The notes under the pieces are model-generated. The model searched no databases. It saw nothing but the letters and a program-made list of their open reading frames with translations, and was not told where the DNA came from. 49,867 nucleotides of DNA from SICV01 sp038045265 (GTDB lineage: Archaea > Nanobdellota > Nanobdellia > Pacearchaeales > GW2011-AR1). The stretch's first letter is position 1, and each line of letters opens with the position of its first letter. The stretch spans positions 1-49,867 of the forward strand of contig JBBSYL010000024.1 in NCBI GenBank assembly GCA_038045265.1, in the 5' to 3' direction. Below, in pieces: positions 24,501 to 32,364 of this stretch. Both the position numbers and the translations under genes were made by a program.

Positions 24501-24653
24501 ATCTTCATTAAGGTCAAAATTAAAGCTAGCCAGAGTTTCCGACCAGTAAGGTTCTGGGTCAAAGCTGATTTTATCCATCAAAACAGCTTTTTAAAACTTC
24601 CTATTCAAAAACAAAACCATAAGCTTTTTAATCCCTCATTTCCAAATGGATTT

Positions 24654-25004
24654 ATGGCAGAAACTCAACAAACTCAAACCCTTTCCTGGGTAAAAATGAA
24701 ACCTATAGAGCTTCAAAGCATAATCGTAGAGCTCTACAAAGAAGGAAAAGATCTTGCAAAAATAGGCCTTATACTTAGAGATAAACACGGAATACCAAAA
24801 GCAAAACTTTTAGGTAAAAAGATTTCTCTCATTCTAAAAGAAGCAGGCATTTATAGAACAAATGAAGAAAAAATTACTTACGAAAAAGAAATAAAAATCC
24901 TTCAACAGCACACTGAAAAGAATAAGAAAGATTACTGTGCCAAAAAATCATTAACAAAAAAACTCTGGACACTAAATAAGATAAATAGCAAAAAGAAAGA
25001 ATAG
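24654..25004 (+). CDS. rps15: Small ribosomal subunit protein uS15
   Basis: 116 aa. Core motifs are visible: WVKMKPIELQSIIVELYKEGKDLAKIGLILRDKHGIP and LLGKKISLILKEAGI, then a C-terminal rRNA-binding helix pair ending in KKLWTLNKINSKKKE. Archaeal uS15 is usually about 150 aa; the basic N-terminal extension is shortened here. TTTTTAAT near 24627 gives leaderless initiation. The DHH nuclease follows 23 nt later, as in other archaea. Confidence 0.93.
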   Translation: MAETQQTQTLSWVKMKPIELQSIIVELYKEGKDLAKIGLILRDKHGIPKAKLLGKKISLILKEAGIYRTNEEKITYEKEIKILQQHTEKNKKDYCAKKSLTKKLWTLNKINSKKKE

Positions 25005-25027
25005 TTCCAGAATTTAAAAGAGGGAAA

Positions 25028-26347
25028 ATGTTGCAGAATAAGATAGAACAATTTATAGAAAAACTTGATAAAGCGACAAAAAATAAATCGATAAAAGTCA
25101 TAAGCCATTTTGACACAGATGGCATCACTTCAGCAACAATAATGGCTCGCGCCTTAGAGCGTTGGAACAAAAGGTTTTCTCTTTGTATAACCAAAGGCTT
25201 AGATCAAGAATTCATAAACAAACTTTCTGAAGAAAATGTTCTCCTTTTTCTCGATCTTGCTTCCGGCTCTCTAAACTACCTTAAAGACAAAAAAACAGAA
25301 GTATTCATACTAGATCATCATGAAGTCATTCAAGAAATACCCTCCAATATATTAATTGTAAATCCCTCTGTTGAAAAACAAGAACCTATCTCGAGCGCAG
25401 GCCTTTGTTACTTATTTGCAAAATCTTTGGCAAAGACAAATATTGATCTTGCAACTCTTGCAGTTATAGGTATGGTCGGAGATATGCTTGAAAAAAACTT
25501 AGGAAAAACATACGATTCTATACTAAAAGATTCTGAAACTTTTGTCAAAAAAGGTCTTTTAATTTACCCGTCTACAAGACCTCTGGATAAAGCTCTAGAA
25601 TACAGCTCCAATCCATTTATTCCTGGAGTCTCGGGATCCTATAAAGGCGTTATCGAGCTACTTAAAGAAGCGAATATAGATAAAAAAGATGGAAAATTCA
25701 AATCGCTTTCAGAGCTAACCGAAGAAGAGATGTCTGCACTTATAACTGCGGTAATGTTAAAAAGAATGCACCTAGCAGAACATGATAATCTTGTGGGCAA
25801 TTTATACCTAGTCAAATTTTTCAATAAGCTTGAAGATGCACGAGAATTATCTGCTTTGATAAATGCCTGCAGTAGAATGGATTACCCTTCAATTGCTCTT
25901 GGCTTCTGTCTAGGAAATAAAGAATCTAAGGCCTCAGCAGAAAAAATTTACATAGAATACAAACAACACCTTATATCTGCCCTCAAATTTGTAAATGAAA
26001 CGCAAAAGATCTCAGGTAAAAAATATACAATAATCAACGCTCAAGATAACATAAAAGATACAATAATAGGCACGGTCACCTCAATTATCTCTAACTCTCC
26101 ACTTTATGAGCGGGGAACGATAATAATCGGGCTGGCATACAACCAGGACAAAATAAAGGTTTCTGCAAGAATCGCCGGCAGATCGGGAGAGAATGTAAGA
26201 GAAATTCTAAATAGAGTAGTAGTTCCATTAGGCGGAGAAGTTGGAGGCCATCCACAGGCAGCAGGTTGTCTTATTTCAAAAGATCAAGAAGCTTTATTCA
26301 TAGAAGAATTAAAAAAAGTTTTAGAAGTAGAGAAAGTAAACCTTTAA
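25028..26347 (+). CDS. DHH-family RecJ-like nuclease/phosphoesterase
   Basis: 439 aa. DHH motifs are visible: SHFDTDGITSA (26-36), FLDLASG, the DHH triad ILDHHEVI (about 95-102) and GMVGDM. The C-terminal DHHA1 domain ends in a Gly-rich GGEVGGHPQAAGC. Archaeal RecJ-like members trim single-stranded DNA or RNA, and some bind GINS (GAN/Cdc45-like). A GINS subunit is encoded at 13229. Polarity and partner cannot be read from sequence. It is downstream of uS15, preceded by AGGGAAA. Confidence 0.88.
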   Translation: MLQNKIEQFIEKLDKATKNKSIKVISHFDTDGITSATIMARALERWNKRFSLCITKGLDQEFINKLSEENVLLFLDLASGSLNYLKDKKTEVFILDHHEVIQEIPSNILIVNPSVEKQEPISSAGLCYLFAKSLAKTNIDLATLAVIGMVGDMLEKNLGKTYDSILKDSETFVKKGLLIYPSTRPLDKALEYSSNPFIPGVSGSYKGVIELLKEANIDKKDGKFKSLSELTEEEMSALITAVMLKRMHLAEHDNLVGNLYLVKFFNKLEDARELSALINACSRMDYPSIALGFCLGNKESKASAEKIYIEYKQHLISALKFVNETQKISGKKYTIINAQDNIKDTIIGTVTSIISNSPLYERGTIIIGLAYNQDKIKVSARIAGRSGENVREILNRVVVPLGGEVGGHPQAAGCLISKDQEALFIEELKKVLEVEKVNL

Positions 26348-26348
26348 A

Positions 26349-26921
26349 CTATATTTTATTTTTTTCAATAATTGGTGGTTTGACCATCTCTTCAAGAAAT
26401 GAATCCGCAACCTTTTTCCTAAAAGTCTTCCTCACCCGATTCAAATAAATATTTCTAAAATCTACAAGAATATCTCCAACAACAGGAATAAACGACGTGG
26501 CTTCCATCAAAGCAAAATAAGGCACAGACTTATAGTCTTTAGTCTTCAAAGAATAATATAATGTGTAAAGTAATTTTGGAATAAGCTCGACAACATCTTC
26601 TGAAGCCGAAGCAACCTGCCCAAATCCAGGCACCCCCTCGGCCACCAACCCAAACGCACTTGTAACTCTATCCCAACTATCTATGAGCTTCGCCCCAGTA
26701 AACGAATACTTAAACTTGTCATAAGTTTTTCTTATACTTTCTTTTAACAACTCCCTATACCTTGGATTTCTTTCTATGTACTCTTTAATTCTGGGGCTCT
26801 CTCTTACTATTTCTTCCAAGTGCTCTTCAAAGTCTTCTCTTTTGAATATGGGCACAACAGCCCCTAGAACATTAGAAGGCTTTCGAACTCCAGAATCGTT
26901 AATTCTTGTTTTTCTTAGCAT
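26349..26921 (-). CDS. Hypothetical protein with hydrophobic C-terminal half
   Basis: 190 aa. A charged N-terminal half (about 30-75, KREDFEEHLEEIVRESPRIKEYI). A GVPGFGQVASASEDVVELIPKLL segment and ATSFIPVVGDILVDF form amphipathic or membrane-associating helices. No family was recognised. It overlaps the end of the CBS gene by 23 nt and is probably co-transcribed. Stop is TAG. Confidence 0.6.
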   Translation of the reverse strand: MLRKTRINDSGVRKPSNVLGAVVPIFKREDFEEHLEEIVRESPRIKEYIERNPRYRELLKESIRKTYDKFKYSFTGAKLIDSWDRVTSAFGLVAEGVPGFGQVASASEDVVELIPKLLYTLYYSLKTKDYKSVPYFALMEATSFIPVVGDILVDFRNIYLNRVRKTFRKKVADSFLEEMVKPPIIEKNKI

Positions 26922-27300
26922 TCTTCTCCATTACAACCGCCTTCAAAGCTTCACCCATGGAAAGTATTCCAAGTAGCTTTCCTTTCTTGGTCACAGGCAG
27001 TATGTATCTCCCCAATTTAATCATTTCAGAATATGCTTTTCCTATATCTTCCTCAGCATCAACACACCAGACAGGAGAATTCATAATATCTCTCGCCTTA
27101 AAATCTCCAGAACATTTTCCCTCAGCCACTATCTTATTATTAAAATCAACAAGACTTACTACCCCTCTTGGTAACCCCTTGGAATCTACTATGTAAACAT
27201 GTCTAAGTCCTTTTTTCTTCATCTTTCTAGCCAACAACATAACAGATTCCCCTTCTTTCGCAGTAACAAAATCTCCAAGCTTCACACCGGCTATCTTCAT
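26899..27300 (-). CDS. CBS-domain pair protein
   Basis: 133 aa. Two CBS repeats: KMKKKGLRHVYIVDSKGLPRGVVSLVDF (about 27-55) and YSEMIKLGRYILPVTKKGKLLGILSMGEAL (about 85-115), with DIMN between them. Such minimal CBS pairs bind adenine nucleotides and act as sensors; the partner is unknown. TTTAAATA centred near 27329 gives an initiation point at the ATG. Confidence 0.88.
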   Translation of the reverse strand: MKIAGVKLGDFVTAKEGESVMLLARKMKKKGLRHVYIVDSKGLPRGVVSLVDFNNKIVAEGKCSGDFKARDIMNSPVWCVDAEEDIGKAYSEMIKLGRYILPVTKKGKLLGILSMGEALKAVVMEKNAKKNKN

Positions 27301-27394
27301 AGTTAAACAACAACAAAGACATATTTAAATCTGCTCAAACAAACCCTCACAACCCAATTCTAAAAGTTTAAAAAACACCCCTCTATACATTATA

Positions 27395-27565
27395 ATGAAT
27401 AAATCAGAATTTTTACAGGTACTCTGTCCAAAATGCAGAAGTTTGCGCATAATATATGGCAAATCGAGTATAAGGATAAAATGCTCCAAGTGTAACTACC
27501 TTCTCATAAAAAGCTCTGGAGGAAAAGCAAAAATCAGAGCAAGAATAAAAGAGGTTTTAAGATAA
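27395..27565 (+). CDS. rps27e: Small ribosomal subunit protein eS27
   Basis: 56 aa. Zinc ribbon LCPKCRSLR...KCSKCNYLL and the conserved GGKAKIRARIKEVL end. It is the first gene of eS27-aIF2-alpha-Nop10, a conserved archaeal order, with 1 nt to aIF2-alpha. TTTAAAAAAC near 27367-27376 is the likely box. Confidence 0.93.
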   Translation: MNKSEFLQVLCPKCRSLRIIYGKSSIRIKCSKCNYLLIKSSGGKAKIRARIKEVLR

Positions 27566-27566
27566 A

Positions 27567-28268
27567 ATGGTCAACAATGCTCTAAAAGAGGGGGATGTAG
27601 TTATGTGCAAAGTAATAAAGATAGAAAACACAAGCATCTTCTTAGAACTTGAAGACAAAACAATAGGTAGCATGGTCCTTTCAGAAGTTTCTGCAGGTAG
27701 AATCAGAAACTTAAGAGAATATGTTTCGCCAAACAAAATGATCGTTTGTAAAATTCTTAAAATCACAAAAAACGGTCCGGAATTAAGTCTTAGAAGAGTC
27801 CTTGGTAAAGAAAGAGAATTTATTCAGGAAAAAAACAGAAAAGAAAAAACATTCAAAGGTATTCTAAAAAGTGTAGTAAAAGATATAGACTCTCTAATAA
27901 ACAAGATAAGAGAAGACTATGATCTTTTAGACTTTATGGAAGAAGTTAAAATAGATCCCAAATTACTTGAAAAATATTTACCAAAAAAAGAATCTGAACA
28001 AATTTCAACTCTTCTTGCGCAAAAGAAAGAAAAAGAAAAAGAAGCAGAAAAGATAATAACTCTTAAATCCTTCTCAGAATTGGGCTTAGACGAAATAAAG
28101 CAGGCTCTGAGCATAGAAAGCCATAGTATAAGATACCTCGGATCTTCTAAATTCTCAATAAAAGAGATTGGAAAAGATTTTAAGGAAGCAAATTCAAAAT
28201 TAGATGCTGTGATTCACGAAATAGAAAAGAGAGCCAAAGAAAAAAAGATTTTAATAGAAATAAAATGA
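27567..28268 (+). CDS. eif2a: Translation initiation factor aIF2 subunit alpha
   Basis: 233 aa. The N-terminal S1/OB domain (about 8-80: EGDVVMCKVIKIENTSIFLELEDK, GRIRNLREYVSPNKMIVCKILKI, LSLRRV) is followed by the helical domain and the C-terminal alpha/beta domain (SHSIRYLGSSKFSIKE). The KEREFIQEKNRK stretch links them. With beta and gamma subunits it delivers initiator tRNA to the small subunit. It sits in the eS27-aIF2-alpha-Nop10 operon. It is somewhat shorter than the usual about 265 aa. Confidence 0.93.
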   Translation: MVNNALKEGDVVMCKVIKIENTSIFLELEDKTIGSMVLSEVSAGRIRNLREYVSPNKMIVCKILKITKNGPELSLRRVLGKEREFIQEKNRKEKTFKGILKSVVKDIDSLINKIREDYDLLDFMEEVKIDPKLLEKYLPKKESEQISTLLAQKKEKEKEAEKIITLKSFSELGLDEIKQALSIESHSIRYLGSSKFSIKEIGKDFKEANSKLDAVIHEIEKRAKEKKILIEIK

Positions 28269-28411
28269 AACTTAAATTTTGTATCAAAGACAACAAAAAA
28301 ATTTATACTTTACAAGAAAGAATAAAAGATAGAGAAACTCTTCCCGCCCATTACAAATTTATTAAAATAAAAGATGTCAAACCAACGTCTTCTGTTGAAT
28401 CTCTGATTTAA
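28265..28411 (+). CDS. nop10: Divergent Nop10 (H/ACA RNP protein)
   Basis: 48 aa: MKLKFCIKDNKKIYTLQERI, then TLPAHYKFIKIKDV. The pattern K-x-YTL followed by T-x-x-AH-x-x-F matches Nop10, which scaffolds Cbf5 in pseudouridylation guide RNPs. The zinc cysteines of most archaeal Nop10 are missing, as in the eukaryotic type. Its ATG overlaps the aIF2-alpha stop (ATGA), the conserved neighbourhood of nop10. Confidence 0.7.
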   Translation: MKLKFCIKDNKKIYTLQERIKDRETLPAHYKFIKIKDVKPTSSVESLI

Positions 28412-28444
28412 CAACTCCCATATTCGAAGGTTTACAACCGAGAA

Positions 28445-29017
28445 TTAGAGATTGTTCTTGACAATCTCTATATCCTTTTCCCATTCAGCAATTAATTTTC
28501 TATTGTAAATAATCGCCGCAGGATGAAATAATGGAATTAATCTTATTTTCAATCCCTGAAAATCAATTATCTTAACTTTTCCATGTAACTGTGTAATTCC
28601 TTCGACTTCACCCATTCTATCTACATTTCCATTTGCAAGAAAGAACTTTGTAGAATAATTCCCAAGACTGCACACAATTTTAGGCTTTATGCTTTTTATC
28701 TGCTCAATCAACCAAGGAGTATGCTTCCTTATCTCCTCATCTGAAGGATTTCTATTTTCCGGAGGCCTACACTTTAGTATATTTGCAATATAAACATCAT
28801 TCAAAGATAATCCAACATTAGCAAGTAATTTATCAAGATTCTTACCAGCAACACCAACGAAAGGCAATCCTTGCTCATCTTCCTTAGCTCCCGGAGCTTC
28901 GCCTACAAACATTATCTCTGCATTCAAATTACCTTTCCCAATAACAATATTCTTGCAATTTCTAAATATCTCTGTCTCTTTTACCAATTTTATATATTCT
29001 GGTTCTTCATTTTTCAT
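28445..29017 (-). CDS. udg: Family 4 uracil-DNA glycosylase, Fe-S ligands partly lost
   Basis: 190 aa. Removes uracil from DNA. Visible motifs are the catalytic/uracil-binding GEAPGAKEDEQGLPFVG (39-55), KCRPPENRNP (82-91) and the C-terminal HPAAIIYNRK. Family 4 enzymes normally hold a [4Fe-4S] cluster with an N-terminal CxxC plus two later Cys. Here the N-terminus has one Cys (C21) and the residue expected as Cys after RNPSDEEI is H99, leaving C83 as the other clear ligand. The stop codon lies in a perfect hairpin. Confidence 0.88.
   Translation of the reverse strand: MKNEEPEYIKLVKETEIFRNCKNIVIGKGNLNAEIMFVGEAPGAKEDEQGLPFVGVAGKNLDKLLANVGLSLNDVYIANILKCRPPENRNPSDEEIRKHTPWLIEQIKSIKPKIVCSLGNYSTKFFLANGNVDRMGEVEGITQLHGKVKIIDFQGLKIRLIPLFHPAAIIYNRKLIAEWEKDIEIVKNNL
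28446..28470 (-). terminator. Hairpin spanning the UDG stop codon
   Basis: TAGAGATTGT-tcttg-ACAATCTCTA is a 10-bp perfect stem that includes most of the stop codon (28445-28447) of the minus-strand gene. Likely a 3'-end structure between the convergent UDG and Nop10 transcripts. Confidence 0.5.
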
Positions 29018-29176
29018 GTAAAATAAACGGAATAAGAACTTTTTAAGATTATAGTTATTCTTTCTTCATCCCATCAATTATTGCCCTTGGAATACTTATA
29101 AGACTCTCGCCTTTTCCGACTTTCTTCTCAAGCCCAAATAGTTTAGCATCAACTACTTTTCTATAATAAAATAAAC

Positions 29177-29440
29177 TTATTTACCAATCTTCTTAGAATA
29201 AACATTTCTTCTTTGTCCAATATGCACAACCAATATAATCAAACTCGTCTCACCTATATCCATTAAAATCCTGTGATTACTTGTTCTCAATCGATAATAT
29301 CTCTCTTTCCTCATTCTTCTAACAAATTTGAATGGTCTAACCTTTATTCTTTCCAAAGCAGAACCTATCTCTAATTTCGCATTATCTGGAAGAAATCTTA
29401 ATTGTTGTTTAGCAGATTCGGTAAAGAAGATTTCATACAT
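29177..29440 (-). CDS. RelE/ParE-family toxin
   Basis: 87 aa. The canonical RelE pattern: YEIFFTESAKQQLRFLP, ALERIKVRPF, YYRLRTSNHRILMDIGETSLIILVVHIGQRRNVY. The RLRxxxxRILMDI and IGQRRNVY stretches carry the basic and aromatic residues used by mRNA-interferase RelE. It overlaps the antitoxin gene by 8 nt. Confidence 0.92.
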   Translation of the reverse strand: MYEIFFTESAKQQLRFLPDNAKLEIGSALERIKVRPFKFVRRMRKERYYRLRTSNHRILMDIGETSLIILVVHIGQRRNVYSKKIGK

Positions 29441-29657
29441 TTATATTTAACTCCTTCTTAACATCTTCCCATCTATGGACTCTTCTTTTCTTTATATCTT
29501 CTTTAGATTTTTCTATATCTCTCTTATCTTCTTCGGATAATTCCAAATCATCATCTATTAAATCCCAGATTATATCTTCATAAGATTCTCTATCATTAAG
29601 CTTCCTTATTGCTAAGGCTTCCTGCAATTTTTCGCTTATTTGTATACTTGTCACCAT
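29433..29657 (-). CDS. Cognate antitoxin of the RelE-like toxin
   Basis: 74 aa. The DNA-binding-like N-terminus TSIQISEKLQEALAIRKLNDRESYEDIIWDLIDDDLELSEED is followed by a charged C-terminal toxin-binding tail. The helix pattern fits a short RHH antitoxin. It is upstream of and overlapping relE. Its promoter carries repeated CCATAGT half-sites between TATA box and start codon. Confidence 0.85.
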   Translation of the reverse strand: MVTSIQISEKLQEALAIRKLNDRESYEDIIWDLIDDDLELSEEDKRDIEKSKEDIKKRRVHRWEDVKKELNINV

Positions 29658-29680
29658 AGTTAACTATAGTTCGCCATAGT
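29654..29680 (-). promoter_or_regulatory. Operator of the RelBE-like locus
   Basis: Two direct CCATAGT repeats (29654-29660 and 29674-29680) flank the palindrome AACTATAGTT (29662-29671). They fill the space from the TATA box (TTTAAATA near 29682-29690) to the start codon. This is the expected place for antitoxin autoregulation. Confidence 0.55.
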
Positions 29681-29695
29681 ATTTAAATCTATTCT

Positions 29696-30313
29696 TTAAG
29701 TTCTCGCCTCAATCAAATAAAATATTCCAAAAAATTTCCTCTCAATTTTAACAATCTTCAATCCTGCTTTTCTAACCAATTCCTCATGATTTCTTAATAG
29801 ATTACATCCAGATTTTTCATAATGACTTTCTCTAGAGAATCCTTGCAATTTTCTAATAAATTTATTGTTGCTTTCTCCATGTTCAAGCAATAATATTTTT
29901 CCATTTTTCTTGACAACTCTCTTCATTTCCTTTAAAACCTTTATTGGATTAGAATATGTGCATAATCCAAGAGTATCAACCACACTATCAAATTTTACTT
30001 TCCTAAAATTCAGCTTTTCAGCATCCATCTTAATTAATTTAACATTCATCTTAGATTTATCAGCCCTCTTCTTCGCAATCTTCAACATCTCCTCACTATA
30101 ATCAATTCCAATTATTTCGCACTCTTTATTATAATATCTTAAATTCCTTCCTGTCCCAATTCCAATCTCCAATACCTTTCCTCTCGCTTTCCCAATTAAT
30201 TTCTTACGTAATCCAATCATACCAAGCACCTCAATAATACTAACGCAGAAATCATACCATTTAGCTATTAAATCATATTTTTCAGCAATCTGCTTACTAT
30301 TCATCTTCCTCAT
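29696..30313 (-). CDS. Class I SAM-dependent methyltransferase
   Basis: 205 aa. SAM-binding motif I VLEIGIGTGRNLRYY, motif II EIIGIDYSEEMLKIAKKRA, then MDAEKLNFRKVKFDSVVDTLGLC and LLLEHG: a UbiE/Coq5-like methyltransferase fold. The substrate is unknown. It starts at 30313 or the in-frame ATG at 30304. A single TATA-like sequence near 30332-30340 lies between it and the divergent NDK gene. Confidence 0.85.
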   Translation of the reverse strand: MRKMNSKQIAEKYDLIAKWYDFCVSIIEVLGMIGLRKKLIGKARGKVLEIGIGTGRNLRYYNKECEIIGIDYSEEMLKIAKKRADKSKMNVKLIKMDAEKLNFRKVKFDSVVDTLGLCTYSNPIKVLKEMKRVVKKNGKILLLEHGESNNKFIRKLQGFSRESHYEKSGCNLLRNHEELVRKAGLKIVKIERKFFGIFYLIEART

Positions 30314-30331
30314 TAAAACAAAAGAACAGCA

Positions 30332-30340
30332 AACTTTAAA
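30332..30340. promoter_or_regulatory. Shared bidirectional TATA box, methyltransferase/NDK
   Basis: ACTTTAAAAC is nearly symmetric. Its centre lies about 23 nt from the methyltransferase start on the minus strand and about 28 nt from the NDK start on the plus strand. No second box is visible in the 50-nt gap, so one TBP site may serve both. Confidence 0.5.
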
Positions 30341-30363
30341 ACCCTTATCTTCTCAAGGGTTCC

Positions 30364-30933
30364 ATGACAGTCGAACAAACACTTGTATTATTGAAGCACG
30401 ATACAGTATCAAGAAATTTAGTCGGAAAAATAATCGAGAGATTTGAGAATTCTGGTTTAAAAATAGTTGGAATGAAAATGGTTTGGGCGGATGAAAAGAA
30501 AGCAGAAAAACACTATCCATTAGATACTGTTTGGGCTCAACAAATTTATGACAAAACAAAGAAAGTATATGATGCATCCGGAAAGAAATGGCCCTACAAA
30601 GACCATATTCACATAGGCAAAACAATCCAATCTTGGAATATGAAATTCCTTCAGGAAGGTCCAGTAATTGCAATTGTATTAGAGGGTCTGCACGCAATAG
30701 AAATAGTCAGAAAATTGTTAGGAAGCACCGAACCAAGACAAGCCCAACCTGGAACAATAAGGGGAGATTTCGCATCAATAGAATCATACTCCATAGCAGA
30801 TGATAAGCAAAGAGTATTAAGGAATCTCGTCCATGCTTCAGACACAGTTGAAAACGCAAAAAGAGAAATCAGCGTCTGGTTTGATAACAAAGAGCTTCAC
30901 AAATACACTAAAGAGTTAGACAAACATTTTTAA
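30364..30933 (+). CDS. ndk: Nucleoside-diphosphate kinase
   Basis: 189 aa. Transfers the gamma phosphate between nucleotides through a phosphohistidine. Visible are EQTLVLLKHDTVSRNLVGKII, the GPVIAIVLEG strand, GSTEPRQAQPGTIRGDF and the active-site NLVHASDT. It is longer than the usual about 150 aa. The extra 35-40 residues (about 40-85) sit before GPVIAIV, where the Kpn/alpha2 region is expected. Leaderless start from the shared box upstream. Confidence 0.95.
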   Translation: MTVEQTLVLLKHDTVSRNLVGKIIERFENSGLKIVGMKMVWADEKKAEKHYPLDTVWAQQIYDKTKKVYDASGKKWPYKDHIHIGKTIQSWNMKFLQEGPVIAIVLEGLHAIEIVRKLLGSTEPRQAQPGTIRGDFASIESYSIADDKQRVLRNLVHASDTVENAKREISVWFDNKELHKYTKELDKHF

Positions 30934-30956
30934 TACCTCTGTTGACTTTAATTCTT

Positions 30957-31028
30957 GCCCCCATAGTTTATCGGATAAAATAATTCCTTGCGGAGGAATA
31001 GAGCGAAGTTCAATTCTTCGTGGGGGCG
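30957..31028 (+). tRNA. tRNA-Arg (anticodon GCG)
   Basis: The acceptor GCCCCCA/TGGGGGC is perfect. The anticodon arm is ATTCC-TTGCGGA-GGAAT. The T arm GCGAAG-TTCAATT-CTTCGT is intact and the discriminator is G. No intron. Confidence 0.93.
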
Positions 31029-31034
31029 TACTAT

Positions 31035-31748
31035 TTATTTTTTTCTTACTTCCTTCTCACCATGCACATACTCATACATCGGAGCCCATAACAGACCAAA
31101 GGCAAAAGCATACAAAAATTCTTCCAGAGGAATTCCAAGAACCAATATTCCACTTACCCCTTGTAAAGTATAAAACTTCTCAACAAAATCTGGAAAGATA
31201 AAAAAGAATGCTAACAAAGCAAGTATATAAAAAATCAGGAAAGCCAATCCTCCCTTCAATGAGTGTTTAATCAAATCTTTTCTTTCATACCACATTACAA
31301 GAGTTCCAATTACGGGGGGCACTATAAGAGAGTACATCAAATTAAACTTCAAAAATGGAAACAACATCGCAACTATAAATGTAGTAATCAATGCACCCCA
31401 ATGCAATTTATACCTTTTCTTAAATTTTATTTTTCTCTTAAAGACTATCTCATATATACCTGCACCAACCCCTCCTGCAAAAAACATAAACAATAAGTCC
31501 TCCAAAGACAAACCAAAGAACCTGCTTAAATCAAATAATGTATCAGGATTCCAATAAGAAGGTACAACAGGCAACGCAACGCCAATTTCATAATTTGCTA
31601 ATAAGATATAAAGGAAAAATGTCAAAGTCGTAAAAATCAAATAAAAAAATCCAGTCCAAATCATTGCTTTTCTCAAATCTCTTCTAAAATAAAATATCAA
31701 AAGCCATACAAGAAATCCTATCAATATACCTATCAAATATTCATACAT
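31035..31748 (-). CDS. Lycopene-cyclase-domain membrane protein
   Basis: 237 aa with about seven membrane segments. Two related halves carry the family motifs: SYWNPDTLF...LSLEDLLFMF in the first and GIPLEEFLYAFAFGLLWAPMYEY in the second, matching the (P/S)LE(D/E) motif of CarR/CrtY-type heterodimeric cyclases. No other carotenoid gene is in the window, so the substrate may be something else taken from a host or made elsewhere. The function is inferred only from the motif. Confidence 0.72.
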   Translation of the reverse strand: MYEYLIGILIGFLVWLLIFYFRRDLRKAMIWTGFFYLIFTTLTFFLYILLANYEIGVALPVVPSYWNPDTLFDLSRFFGLSLEDLLFMFFAGGVGAGIYEIVFKRKIKFKKRYKLHWGALITTFIVAMLFPFLKFNLMYSLIVPPVIGTLVMWYERKDLIKHSLKGGLAFLIFYILALLAFFFIFPDFVEKFYTLQGVSGILVLGIPLEEFLYAFAFGLLWAPMYEYVHGEKEVRKK

Positions 31749-31778
31749 CTAAATAATCATAAATCAAGATATAAAAAT

Positions 31779-32363
31779 CTATTCAAGCTTTCCCTCAACA
31801 ATAATAAAAGCATTTTTCCCAGCCAGATTGTTTACATATCGCACAAACTCTCTCACCCCTTCTTGCTTCTTGAGCAAGTAAAAAGTATTTGGTTCGGGCA
31901 TGCATATCAGGGGTTGCTTGCCTCCAAGGTAAACTTTTTCTCCACCATACTCCCCATTCCAACCGCTGCATATGAAAAAGAAAAACACAATTCCAGGTTT
32001 AACATCATCAGAATCATGCAATAAAGTATAATCTCTATGTTTAAATCTTTTAACTTTTATCTCTCCCTTCTTGATCTTTCTTCCAACAACTGCCCCAGCA
32101 AAATCTAAAAAATCCAAATCTGCAAATATACATTCAATCTTTTTATCTATTCCCATTTCCTCAAAACTAAACCTATTAGCAATTTTCTTTTTTTCTGCAT
32201 CTCTCTCAAGCAATTCCTTCAACCCACCATAACTATCTTCCTTCAAAAATTCATTTAATTTCAATGCTTTTTCCTTATTCGCTTTAAAATGTTCCCCCAT
32301 TTCTTTATACATTTTTTCGCTTGCGTATCTATCATTCAAACTTTCTAAAAAATCAGATGCCAT
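31779..32363 (-). CDS. Tpa1/Ofd1 C-terminal-domain-like protein
   Basis: 194 aa. The half from about 100 onward resembles the second double-stranded beta-helix domain of Tpa1/Ofd1: FKHRDYTLLHDSDDVKPGIVFFFF, WNGEYGGEKVYLGGK, PEPNTFYLLKKQEGVREFVRYVN and AFIIVEGKL. The catalytic iron site is not expected in this domain. It starts 1 nt after the 2OG oxygenase gene, which matches the N-terminal domain. The pair looks like a two-gene version of the fused eukaryotic protein. Confidence 0.72.
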   Translation of the reverse strand: MASDFLESLNDRYASEKMYKEMGEHFKANKEKALKLNEFLKEDSYGGLKELLERDAEKKKIANRFSFEEMGIDKKIECIFADLDFLDFAGAVVGRKIKKGEIKVKRFKHRDYTLLHDSDDVKPGIVFFFFICSGWNGEYGGEKVYLGGKQPLICMPEPNTFYLLKKQEGVREFVRYVNNLAGKNAFIIVEGKLE

Positions 32364-32364
32364 C

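Noticed and set aside
29055..29160. Minus-strand frame ending DAKLFGLEKKVGKGESLISIPRAIIDGMKKE
   Set aside because: No start codon with a promoter; it may be a remnant after the RelE gene, but support is too thin to call.
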